Assembly: GCA_940671915.1 (NCBI GenBank)
Contig: CALNVZ010000218.1
Span: forward strand, 39,602,299 to 39,666,298
Direction: 5' to 3'
DNA from: Paracentrotus lividus
Taxonomy: Eukaryota; Echinodermata; Echinoidea; Camarodonta; Echinidae
DNA length: 64,000 nucleotides
The position numbers and the translations under genes were made by a program. This document shows, piece after piece, positions 35,230 through 45,530 of the stretch. Each line of letters opens with the position of its first letter. Positions within the stretch are counted from its first letter, which is position 1. The notes beneath the pieces are model-generated. The model was given only the letters and a program-made list of their open reading frames with translations, had not been told where the DNA came from and did no database searches.

Positions 35230-36269
35230 CTATAGCTATTACCAACTCATTAACAAAATTTTCACTTGTAGAACAAAAAATGAGCACTTTTTAGCACCCT
35301 GCAGTGTCTTTTCTATGAGTTTTTTTTTCAAAGGTAAATGTAGTTTCACAAATAAACATGATTGAATGATTTCAAATCACAAAGTGTTGAAGGGAGAGGG
35401 GGATACACTACCCCATCACCTAAAAAGGTTATATTCTTTTATCAAAAAACATTCAATGTGCTACAATACATTTTGAGTTTTTTTATTTTAAATTTTGATA
35501 GAAGATACCCCCAAATTAAAACTTATTTTACATGTATTTGTTTTTTTGGTGGGGGATTAAATGGGTTGGCCGAAGACTAATTACAGAGCACATTTTATAT
35601 ATCCGGTATAAAAATATGGAAATATTAATCAAGATTTTTGGTATTGTGATCAGGTTTTTTTTATGGCCAAGAGCACTTTACAATCAGGATTATATGCCTA
35701 ATCCTGGTCAGGGTGATAACATTTTGATTTTTTTTCCAGTCAAATTGCACAAACAACTCCAAATTGTACTGGCAGCTTTGAAACTCACCATGGTAATCAA
35801 CAACAAATAATTTATCCAAATTTAGTGCACAAAATTGTCTTCTCAAGTCACTTGGATAGTCCTGAAATATTTCTCCCGATATCATCTGTGTGCTTGCATT
35901 AGGGTGTGCTCTTGGCCTATTAAAACATTGGCCGGTATTCTCGAATGGTGACAAAAGTTAGAAGGCCTACTAACTTTAGTCACCCTTCAAGAATATCAGC
36001 CATTGTCAGTGGTTTCTTTATACAGCGAATTGCCATTTGGTCTACAACCAATTATAGTGTAATAACCATTTGGTCTATATTCCCCTATGGAGTACAATCA
36101 ATTGATTATTAGACCACATGTAGGAGATATGTACAAAAGTCTTATTTTACCAATTTGGTTTTAGATCAACAGGATCCAGACTAAAATGCAATAAAACAGT
36201 TCTCTCTTGTTATAATCAGATGCTCGGGACAAAGCCAATTACCTTACAATAACATAATCTTATCATACT

Positions 36270-36445
36270 CGATACAGTCAACCATGCCTAAGTTGAACTC
36301 GCATAAGTCAAATAATAGCCAAAATTAAGAGTCTTTTCAAGTCAACTTCTCTTTATATTCTTGTTTTTCACCTTTTACAAGTCAATTATTTTTTAGTCAA
36401 TTTCTTCAATCCATCTGGTTTGAATTAGACATAGTTGACTGTATA
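36270..36445. mobile_element. Small ACAGTCAAC-ended element
   Basis: Left tacagtcaaccatgcctaag and right catagttgactgtata are inverted. An AT-rich body with gtcaa/ttgac words. A relative lies at about 38270-38600. Confidence 0.55.
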
Positions 36446-37183
36446 TCTGACACATACATGTAGAAACATGTGCAGATGTTTGAAATAGGTACTGTGAGAG
36501 AATCACCTTGCTATTAATATGTAACGAAATCGCATTTCCATAAACATTAAAACAGGAGAAGACTGTAAGGTCCTTATACTCAAAGGTGGTTGTCAAAACC
36601 ATGGACCTAAACCATGGATTATGGAAATTTTGTGTGATAATTATGCCTTATTCAGTGCGGGCATTGACAAAGGTCCAATATGAATGCGCAATTTTGTCAC
36701 AGCGCGCTAAATATATGCCTGTTGGTATGGTTTAAGTCTGCTGCTTATTTAAATTAATTTAAGTAAACCGTTGACTCCTCAGTGGACGCATTAAGTCAAA
36801 ACCCTGGGCTCATTATGATAAAACCATAGGAACAGGAACAGAATGCTGTGACAAAACCATGCATTCATATTAGATCTTTCTCATGTCCGCACTGAATTAT
36901 TACACCCTTCTTGTTGAAACTCGCCAACAGTTTAGGACAATGACATACTTACGACCAATTTTTACTTATTTTATTTGCGAGTACATACTAGACTATCAGA
37001 AGGCAAAGTAATACCTGCTAATAAATATAAAAGAGGAAACTCAACATTTCTACATATTAAGCAAGTTGGGTTGGTTTTCAGTTCTGGTAATAGTACCAGC
37101 AAGATTTTTTATATGTCATTAAAACCATACACCTATTATTTGGAGAATTTGGGCCTAAACCAGAGGTCAACGACCTGGTTAAA

Positions 37184-37312
37184 TACTAACTGAAAGATAA
37201 GTAAACATTCTACCACAGTATTGTTACACAAAACGTAAATCTCTTGATATTTATATTCTACTACATACAGCAAAACAAATAAAGTGCATCATTGTATGTA
37301 CATGAATAGGTT
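37184..37312. repeat. Near-identical ~125-bp segment, copy 1
   Basis: aatactaactgaaagataag ... gcatcattgtatgtacatga is repeated at 38689-38813 with only a few indels. The N gap lies between the two copies. Confidence 0.85.
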
Positions 37313-37441
37313 ATATAGATAGAGTCAGTGATGAAGAGTCATATGGTATTCTTGTAGCAGCTTCTCATGTGACTTGTAGGCCCAAATTCCTCAAAGGTGG
37401 GTTTTAAAACTGTGGACTGAAACCATGGATTATGTAATTTG

Positions 37442-37466
37442 NNNNNNNNNNNNNNNNNNNNNNNNN
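37442..37466. other. Assembly gap (25 N)
   Basis: Undetermined bases of fixed small number, probably a scaffolding gap of unknown true size. Confidence 0.99.
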
Positions 37467-38688
37467 TGGCTGAGCCGATACCTCTATACCAAGAGTTGAA
37501 ATGTAGTCATGCTATTATAATATATTATTCATGTGTAAACTCATCATTGATTGATATGCTCAAAGAGCAATGTTTATAAAAAGAGTTTAGAGATTAAATA
37601 TATGAACAGCTTAAAATTGAAAGGTCAATTTGACCAATTTTTGTTTTATAACAATCTGAACTTTAATATTTGAATATCATGTGGTATATTGATTCAGTAC
37701 TCAATTTTACTCACCAGCTGAATCAGAAATTATTTTTCTTTCCTTTATCAAATCACTCCCCTCTCTTCAATCTCACTCTTCTCTCTTCTCACTCTCCAAT
37801 TTTGTACATGTACACCTAAACTGCTAGCTTGTAGATCCAAAATTTTGATTATTTCAAATAAATGCGTAGACGAAAAATAATAATAGAGCCTATAATTTGG
37901 AGGGAAAATAAGAAAATTAGAATCAACTGGGAAGAAAATATTAAAAGTTGGACTGGACAAAAATGAAGAGTGAAACATGATAGATAGATCCTTTACTACT
38001 ATCTATATATTTTGAGATGACTTAATGTTACCTATACCCCCAATAAAACTTGTTTTTATTTAATATACTTGTTATTTTGCCTTATTTATTACATTGTGCA
38101 CCTAGTAAATGTAATCTCATAGATCTATATTCAACTAAAACGTATGTTAAGAATAAGTTGTGATTGTAATGATTGAAGAATGGTGATAAACATACCATCG
38201 GAGAGGTTAAGAAAGTCTTCATTACCTATTAAAAAAACAATCCTATGATCTTTCACTAACACTTGTTACAGTCAAACCTTACCTAATATGTAAGTCTAAT
38301 TTGAGCTTCACTCTAGAACTTCAATATAAGATCTTCACTTAACTGACTTAAAACGCTTCCAATCTTTTTGCCCCTTTTATCGTGGGCTCACAGCACTATG
38401 CAGCGCCAGGGCCCGTTCTTGGACAACCCATAGGACACGAGTTGTAGAATTAAACACGCGTTTCAATGGATGTCCATGAACTTAGACTTATGACGGGTTT
38501 GAGAAACGACCCACTAGATGGATATTCTCTATCCCTTCTTGTTGAACGCCAAACAGGTAACAGCAACTACCATTTTTTGCGAGTTTGACTTCAGCAAAGT
38601 TGACTGTAATAATATAAAAGAGGAAATCAACACAAGTTTGTTTGTGTATGCATTTTTAATGTCATACATAATAATAAGCCTGTATAAA

Positions 38689-38813
38689 TACTAACTGAAA
38701 GATAAGTAAACATTCTACCACCAGTATTTACACAAAACGTAAATCTCTTGATATTATATTCTACTAAATACAGCAAAACAAATAAAGTGCATCATTATGT
38801 ACATGAATAGGCT
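38689..38813. repeat. Near-identical ~125-bp segment, copy 2
   Basis: Matches 37184-37312. Recent duplication or an assembly duplicate across the gap. Confidence 0.85.
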
Positions 38814-39165
38814 ACAAGCCAACTGCTTCATTGTAATGAAATCTAGCTATATTGAACACAGAGATACATAGAGACATGTGAAATGTTTGAAATTTGGACT
38901 GGGATAACTGCCTCGGGGATTCCACTCTTTCTGGAAAACCTGGAAAGTCTCTGATTTGAGAAAAATGCCCCAAAGGTCAGGGAATTTCACAAAAAGGTGT
39001 CACGATCCATCAAAATAGGCTGAAATAGGTCGATATTTATCCAGGTAATTTGAAATATATCAGGAAAAAGTTCAGGGAAAAGTTAGGGAACTTTGATCTC
39101 CTAATATAGGAGAATGTCTCGAATCTGTGCTCACTATAACAATAGTAGATTGTATAAGAATATAA

Positions 39166-39505
39166 CTAAGCCCATATCCCTGTGCTGATTTTCTGCATAT
39201 AATCAAGCCTGTATTTGAATTCATCTATATCAGCTAACAGGTTCCCACCCGGGGGATGTTTCACAAAGAGCCTAAGCAGACATAGAGTCGCATGCACTTA
39301 AACTTTAATCGCATCCTGTATTTAATGCGCAATATCATTGATGGACTTCTCAACGGAGCACACCCCCTGAACATGATCTGACTAACGAGGTGATGCGTAA
39401 TATTCCGCATGCAACTAGGAATTTAAGTGCGACTCTAAGTCTACTTAACACCCCCCAGGAGTATAGACTTACTGAGCCGGGACAGTGATCAGAAGAACAC
39501 TTGAT
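39166..39505 (-). pseudogene. Second copy of MIF-like exon 3, broken by a hairpin element
   Basis: On the minus strand an acceptor-like tagag at 39510-39506 is followed by SSVLLITVPA and then Q and a taa stop. The copy is interrupted after ...actcctggg by about 200 bases (39251-39456) with inverted ends, then resumes as GGNLLADIDEFKYRLDYMQK and STGIWA, with a stop at 39166-39168. Relative to the functional exon it is ~85% similar outside the insertion. Confidence 0.85.
39251..39456. mobile_element. ~205-bp hairpin element inside the MIF-like exon-3 copy
   Basis: Left end ggggatgtttcacaaagagc with gacatagagtcgcatgcact, and right end aagtgcgactctaagtctac with ttaacacccccc, are imperfect inverted repeats. 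The break falls inside the Gly-Gly codons of the exon copy. Confidence 0.75.
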
Positions 39506-39583
39506 CTCTATTGAAAAAGGAAAAGAATTTATGTATTCATCATAATAATGATGTATCATGTAACATGAGTGGATTGTATTCAA

Positions 39584-39716
39584 CTATGCTGATATCCCTG
39601 TGTTAATCTTCTGCATGTAATCCAGCCTCCATTTGAATTCATCTCTATCTGCTAACAGGTTTCCACCTGGTGTACCCACTTGATGAGCAGGGACCGTGAT
39701 CAGAACAACGCTTGAT
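39584..39716 (-). CDS. MIF-like: MIF-like exon 3 (terminal)
   Basis: Acceptor tttgtttag. Completes Arg, then SSVVLITVPAHQVGTPGGNL and a charged tail DRDEFKWRLDYMQKINTG, ending at stop 39584-39586. Confidence 0.87.
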
Positions 39717-42093
39717 CTAAACAAAAAACAAAAAGAACAACAATGATCATGATAGTAATCATAATAAGTAATAAAAATTGTTGGATATTTAAGCACTTTT
39801 GCCATACGATATCAAATTCTGTAGAAACATTTAAACAGCACTTCAAAACACTCTTATTTAATGGTTGTTACTCCTAACTCGTTTACTTTTGTTTATTTAA
39901 TTTATGTGTATTATATTATTCTCCTCTCTCCTTCTCTCCTCCATTTCTTCATTGCGCCTTGAGCACTCCATAGAGTGGATTTGGCGCATCACAAATCATA
40001 TACTATTATTATTATTATTAAAACTACTTTTTTATAGTTGAATATTATACCAAAACAGCCCAAGTCCTTCTCTTGGCGAAATTGAGTTGACCATAGGAGG
40101 CTGTTGCCTATACATTGAGCCCATCTAGTGTGTTAATTACAGCACTGAAGTCTACCCACAAATTTAATGAAAATCCATCCAAAATCTCTATTGAACATAT
40201 TGGTAAAGAGAAAATACTAGTTTTTCTTGACTTACACAAAATGAACTTTCATGGACTTGAGTTGTCCTTCTATTCATGCATGTACCTTGCTTTACGCAAC
40301 TTGATAAAGTGCTCAAACAAATTGCTTCTTCATGACCAGTACCTAACAGCATTGTCTCTCCATCTTCATGCATTACATTATATTAACCAACCTTGAGGGC
40401 AACATCAAATATATTACACAATATGGTTTTTTTCCCCTTTTTTTGTTTTGTTTTTGTTTTAATAAGGGCAACATTTTTTATGTAGGCCTACCCCTAAAGC
40501 AGAGCCAGTCAATACTATAATTGGAACACACACTGTATACCTACAACTATATAATTCCTGCCTTTCATTAGTATTTTGTAGTAATGAGAAACTTGTGTGT
40601 CAAATTGAAATGGAAACCAAATTCAAATATAAATTCAAATTCAATTACTAAAATGTAAATCTAAGTTCAACTTTAAATCTGAATCAAAATTCAAATTCAA
40701 TTTAAAATTGAAAATCCAAATCTTCATTGGAATTTCAAATCTAAACCAACTGTATTCAGATGATTCAAATTAAAATCTCAATTGAAATTGAAAATCCAAA
40801 TCTAATTTGAAATTCCAGTCTAAATAAAAAAAATTGAATTCAAATCTTAATCAAAATCCAATTTTCTAACCTTTCTGGTGAGATTCCCAGTATTCCAGTG
40901 ACTTTCTCTGTGACTAGTTTGATTGCTTCACTATTAGCTTCCTGATCCAACCAGGCCTCTGCATTGTAGATCTGTATCATTAACATGGGACTCCCGTTCA
41001 GTTCCAACCCAGTTTGAATCCGCTGATCAGTGTACAAGTTCAGAACTACTCCCTAAAGTAAACAAAAATAAAAATAATAGAAACTTTGTAAGTTGAAATG
41101 AGTGATATTTAGTGAAGAAAAATCAAACCAACAAACCGGCCCTGCATTATAGATCTGAATCATTAGCATATAGGACCCCCGTTCAGTTCCAACCCAGTTT
41201 GAATCCGCTGGTCAGTGTACAAGTTCAGAACTACTCCCTAAAGTAAACAAAGATAAAAAAAATGGAAACTTTGTAAGTTGAAATGAGTTTATTTAGTAAA
41301 GAAAAATGCTATTATTGGCTACAAGATCCAAGCAACAAGCTGGCCTCTGCATTGTAGATCTCATTAGCATACTACTTCCATTAAGTTCTTTAAAAGCTGA
41401 ACTGAGTGATAGATAGAGAAAACAAGTTAAAGAAAAATGCTCGCAGTAGCAGGTTCAGGAAGATAGTTGCCTGGATATACATATAATTTTCAAAGTTTAA
41501 GTCTTGAGTTATGTAAACATTAGAAATTTGTCTAAAGAAACAATATAAGCAGTCTGTAGGCCTATTGATATGTTTCAAATCCCATAGCACCAACATAAAG
41601 ACAAATGAATTGTTACGATAGTATAGGTGATATTGGTGTCCTAAAGTTAAGCCTAGCTTAAATCAGTGGTTTAACTATGAGTATGAGTAACAAAATGTGA
41701 CACAATCTGGAACAGTAGATGTTCGATTTATCATAATTTTTGGTACTGAAACCTTTAAAAACTGCCTGAGAATGATAAGTACAAAAGTTTTCCTAACCAT
41801 AAAAGTACGATTCCAGAACCAAGCAAACGTGTAAAGAACATAACAACATTGACAGATTGTGTCACATTTTGCTCTCCATAGTTAAGCCACAGATTTAAGC
41901 TAGGCTTAACTTTAGAACAGCTTTGTGAACATATGGGCCATTTACTTTGCAATAAAGCCAACATGGCACTCAATGAATAACCTACCCTTGGGTTTTTCTT
42001 GAGTAATCCACAGAAGAATTCTGTCAAGACTTCAAAGAAGTTTGTTGGTACTTTATCAGCGGCAAGATTAGTGAACATCTCAATGCAAGGCAT
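39584..42093 (-). CDS. MIF-like: MIF / D-dopachrome tautomerase family protein
   Basis: MIF-family proteins are small trimeric tautomerases with cytokine roles in animals, using the N-terminal proline exposed after Met removal. Coding exons on the minus strand are 42093-41986, 41052-40871 and 39716-39584, with phases 0 and 2 joining cleanly. The product is about 140 residues: MPCIEMFTNLAADKVP opens like MIF/DDT (MP....TNL....VP), Lys32 of the mature chain is conserved, DQ44-45 aligns with MIF, and GISPERSSVVLITVPAHQVG matches the second half. The intron after codon 36 is placed as in vertebrate MIF and DDT. The CXXC of MIF is absent (MLMI there), and a ~25-residue C-terminal tail goes beyond the usual 115. 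MIF versus DDT orthology is not decided. Partial copies of exons 2 and 3 lie nearby. Confidence 0.87.
39825..40018 (+). mobile_element. 3' end of a non-LTR retrotransposon
   Basis: Encodes VETFKQHFKTLLFNGCYS then stop, the usual tail of Jockey/CR1-like reverse transcriptases. This is followed by ctccatagagtggatttggcgc and an attattatt tail. Inserted in MIF-like intron 2 in antisense orientation. Confidence 0.7.
40871..41052 (-). CDS. MIF-like: MIF-like exon 2
   Basis: Acceptor ctttag, donor gttaga (weak). Encodes GVVLNLYTDQRIQTGLELNG, then SPMLMIQIYNAEAWLDQEAN, then AIKLVTEKVTGILGISPE plus two bases of Arg. Confidence 0.87.
41125..41310 (-). repeat. Partial copy of MIF-like exon 2 with its acceptor and upstream intron
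   Basis: From the ctttag acceptor (exon-like start 41237) it reads GVVLNLYTDQRIQTGLELNG, then loses frame near 41170 (extra bases in ccatgttaatg). The flanking intron (gaaactttgtaagttgaaat) is also duplicated. The period is ~185 bases relative to the real exon. Confidence 0.85.
41315..41445 (-). repeat. Third, more eroded copy of MIF-like exon 2
   Basis: Retains the gatctacaatgcagaggcca segment and flanking intron words, but lacks the exon start. Confidence 0.65.
41986..42093 (-). CDS. MIF-like: MIF-like exon 1 (MP..., codons 1-36)
   Basis: ATG at 42093-42091 followed by Pro, the catalytic residue of the family. The 5' UTR part of this exon begins after a ttttcag acceptor near 42108. Donor gtaggt follows 41986. 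Ends LLKKNPR at phase 0. Confidence 0.88.
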
Positions 42094-42207
42094 GATGGGA
42101 TAGGTCACTGAAAACAAAAGAAGAAAATATATATAAAGTCAAATCTGTCTATTAGACCATGCACCCAAAGGAAACACAAAAAAGAGACAACTCTGCTAAA
42201 CTTTCCT

Positions 42208-42660
42208 AAATACAGTCTGTGTCAAATAAAATGGTACAAGTGGAAAACTTTTTTTTATAGTATGAAGATTAATCACAGCCTGCTATTGTTTGGTATTTAC
42301 ATAAAGCAGGAAGATCAGACTTTCACCTGCAATTTTTTTCATCACATTTGGTGTTGTAATTTTTGAAATATGACTAGTTTTCTACAATCAAGAAAAATCC
42401 ATTTTTCGCACGCCGTCCCATGCCTTTGTGTATAGGTTTCGCATAATGGCCAAGAAGTGCTCAATTTCGATTTGTTCCTTGTCGCACAATATCTAGCATA
42501 ACTTTTGTTTTACAAGAGCAAATTATACAGAACAAAGCGCATCAGCAGGGAAAACCTTTTGGCTTTATTTTGGTACCACATACACACATTATTTGGAAAA
42601 ATTTCACACCTAAATATTTTTTTTCTGACTGTACCATTTTTTTTAAACACAGACTGTATA
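42208..42660. mobile_element. ~465-bp TACAGTCTGTGT element, copy 4 (inverted)
   Basis: Reverse-complement match to 18690-19155, with tacagtctgtgtcaaataaa and acacagactgtata ends. It sits upstream of the MIF-like coding exons. Confidence 0.8.
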
Positions 42661-43145
42661 TGTGACCTTCTATAGAGAGGTGGGCACCACAATGTAGTAA
42701 TAAACTACATGTACATGAACCACATCGATTCAATGATTCAGTTGCAGTAAATTTAAATGATTGTATAGTGCTAAAAACAAAGAAATACATAATGAACATT
42801 TTAAAACTAAAATGAGCAATCAATTATTCAAATTGGTCAAATGAACAGGAATATATTTATCTTCGTAAAACTCGATCACCCTTAGGCCTACCTCCTATTC
42901 TGAAAAAGTATATTTGTGGCACACTACATAAAATAATTCAATTGATCATAATGCATTCATATTATAAATAATATAACTATAGGTAAGTATAAGCACTATG
43001 TTAATATGGTAATGTGAATATAAGTAAAATGTTAACAGTTAGCCTTACTACCTGTGCACCTAAAAAAACACAGCATGACGCCCCCTGTTATTATCATTAA
43101 TTAACAATATTCACAAAGAAATTAATATTCCACACATTAACTTAC

Positions 43146-43270
43146 CTCAAATTCAGTCCAGAAACAATGAGAATAAAGGAAAGCCAAGATATTGAGGGAC
43201 ACGGATGATGACTCTAGACCTCAAATTCAGTCCAGAAATAATGAGAAAGGAAAGCCAAGATATTGAGGGA
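43146..43270 (-). other. Candidate noncoding first exon of the MIF-like gene, duplicated
   Basis: On the minus strand ...gtttctggactgaatttgag is followed by a strong gtaagt donor at 43146-43141. The same ~55 bases occur again at 43217-43270, where the donor position reads gtctag. It lies 1.05 kb upstream of the exon carrying the ATG, which itself begins at an acceptor. No direct evidence of transcription. Confidence 0.35.
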
Positions 43271-44214
43271 CAGTGAAGACTGTTACAATCGGTTGTCCAA
43301 GTATTAAATGAGGGTAGGATACTGTAGCATTCTCACCACATTACTGACTACCAGCAATAATTCCATTATTACTAGTGCTGGTACATTGTCATGATATATT
43401 GATAAGATTGCAAAGGAAAAAAAATACCAGCATACAACCAATGTAAAGTTATGCTACTTGAGGAAATTGGTATAAAACTGAATATGTTACCATCCTGTTA
43501 AAGCTGCATTATGAATACTTATATAAAGCTGAAAATTTCGCAAGGATTTTTGTTTTCACAAATATTTTGAGAAACATCTAAATATACATGTACTTCAAAA
43601 AGTCTATGTCTCATAAAGTAATGGAAACAGAGTAAACATAGCAAATATTATAAGTCTCATGCATTTTAGGCCTACCACTCGGTCCAAATGATAAAGATTC
43701 AGAAAATATCTGTACACACAAATTTTGGCTTATACAGCATACATTTGCATGACATGTTTATGTTCTATCCATTTCTGGAGTGTAGTGGAGAAATATGGTA
43801 ATGGATTATTACAATATTGATGTTATTATTTATAAGATATGAAGATCATGTTAAGCAATGTGCAACCTACCCATATGATTTTTCACACAGCAGTGAGTAA
43901 GCTAAACCTACTCTAGATGGACACAAGGGGTTCTGTTGCAGAAAGTTTTGATAGGAGGAAACTGGTAAAAACTGAAAACTCAAGTTGTTCTGACTATTGC
44001 CATTAAAAGCAACCTACGTTTTGTTTCAGGTTGAAAGTTATATGCAACAGTCCACTCCCTCTATAATGAAATCTCATTAGGGGGCCTATACTTAACACAG
44101 AGACACAAAGTGACATGTGAACTTGTTTGAAATATAGACTGGGAGAACTGCATTGTTATAACTGAAGCAGGCTCATCTCATATAATTAAGCAAAAGGTCT
44201 GTTTAGCTTATCTG

Positions 44215-44370
44215 GGTTGTGTTTCACCTGTTCGTAAAGTTAGGAATGACTTTACGAACGACTGGAACATGTTCTTGAGTGCTTTACTAATCACATTCTC
44301 AGCATTTAGAACTGATCACCAGTGGTTGGTTGTTCATAACTTAGGAGCAACTTGGTGAAACACCACCCCA
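44215..44370. mobile_element. Small GTTTCACC-ended hairpin element
   Basis: Left gggttgtgtttcacctgttc and right cttggtgaaacaccacccc are inverted. The inner cgtaaagt..actttacg also pairs. Confidence 0.6.
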
Positions 44371-45049
44371 GCTGGGGTCAGTATAAGTAAGCTATATATA
44401 GGCTAGGCATTACATTCTCATTTATCATACCTTGTTTTCAAAAATGGTTCAAGCTACACAAAGGCTGATAATATAAAATCATTATTACATTTTATATAAT
44501 TTTATTAGTTAATAATACTTGGCACATATCAATGATTTGTAAAGTTAAAACGCTGTGAACATTGTGAACAGGAACCATATAATACTATTACACAATAATA
44601 CATTTAACTTGTATCACACATCTGAAGGGGTGATTCCATTTGCTGACCCCTGACACCCTTACCCTCAATCCAATCTAATTCTGTGGTTTAGGGATAGAGT
44701 GTTTGGAGTGTCAGGCAAAGGGGCGTCAACAAACAGAAAAACCAAATCTGAAGTATATAGAATCAAAATAAATCATATACAAACATATAATCATTATCAT
44801 AATTATATTTGTTTGCCAATTGGTAGAAAACACACAACCTATTATTGTCAAAAATGCAAGGTGAAAATGTTAACATACATGTAATATCACATTTCAATTT
44901 CATGCAGAATTAAACTTTTGATGATATCAAATGAATAAAATATTTGGTTCATTTATCAATGTACCTTAATGTATGTTTCAAGCCTTTTGATGAATACACA
45001 AGTCATGTTTCATTAAATTCAGAGAGGAAGATGGCAGGGCAGGGAAGAA

Positions 45050-45530
45050 AAACACAAAAAGGTAGAGAGATAGAGAGGAAGAGATTGAGAGAGAGAGAGA
45101 GAGAAAGAGAAAGAGATTGAAAGAGAAGTGTGAGATAGGAAGATATGGGAGAGAGAGAGAGAGAGAGAGAGATGAAAGAAGAAGTGTGAGATAGGAAGAT
45201 ATGGGGGAGAGGAGAGAGAGAGAGAGAAAGAGAAAGAGATTGAAAGAGAAGTGTGAGATAGGAAGATATGGGAGAGAGAGAGAGAGAGAGAGAGATTGAA
45301 AGAGAAGTGTGAGATAGGAAGATATGGGGGAGAGGGAGAGAGAGAGAGAAAGAGAAAGAGATTGAAAGAGAAGTGTGAGATAGGAAGAGAGAGAGAGAGT
45401 GTGTGAGAAAGCAAGGTAGAGAGTAAAGGAAAAACATACTGATAAAGAGGTGACAGATGAGGAGAGATGAGGAGAGAAGATATGGCAAGGAATGGGAGAT
45501 ATAAGGGGGGGGGTATTGAAAAGAAATGTG
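45050..45530. repeat. GA-rich minisatellite
   Basis: Four to five ~65-base units containing attgaaagagaagtgtgaga, taggaagatatggg and a (ga)n run. The long Ser/Leu/Pro frames on the other strand are by-products of this repeat. Confidence 0.9.

Noticed and set aside
40115-40396. 93-residue plus-strand ORF in MIF-like intron 2
   Set aside because: No homology recognised, opposite strand to the gene, next to a retroelement tail.
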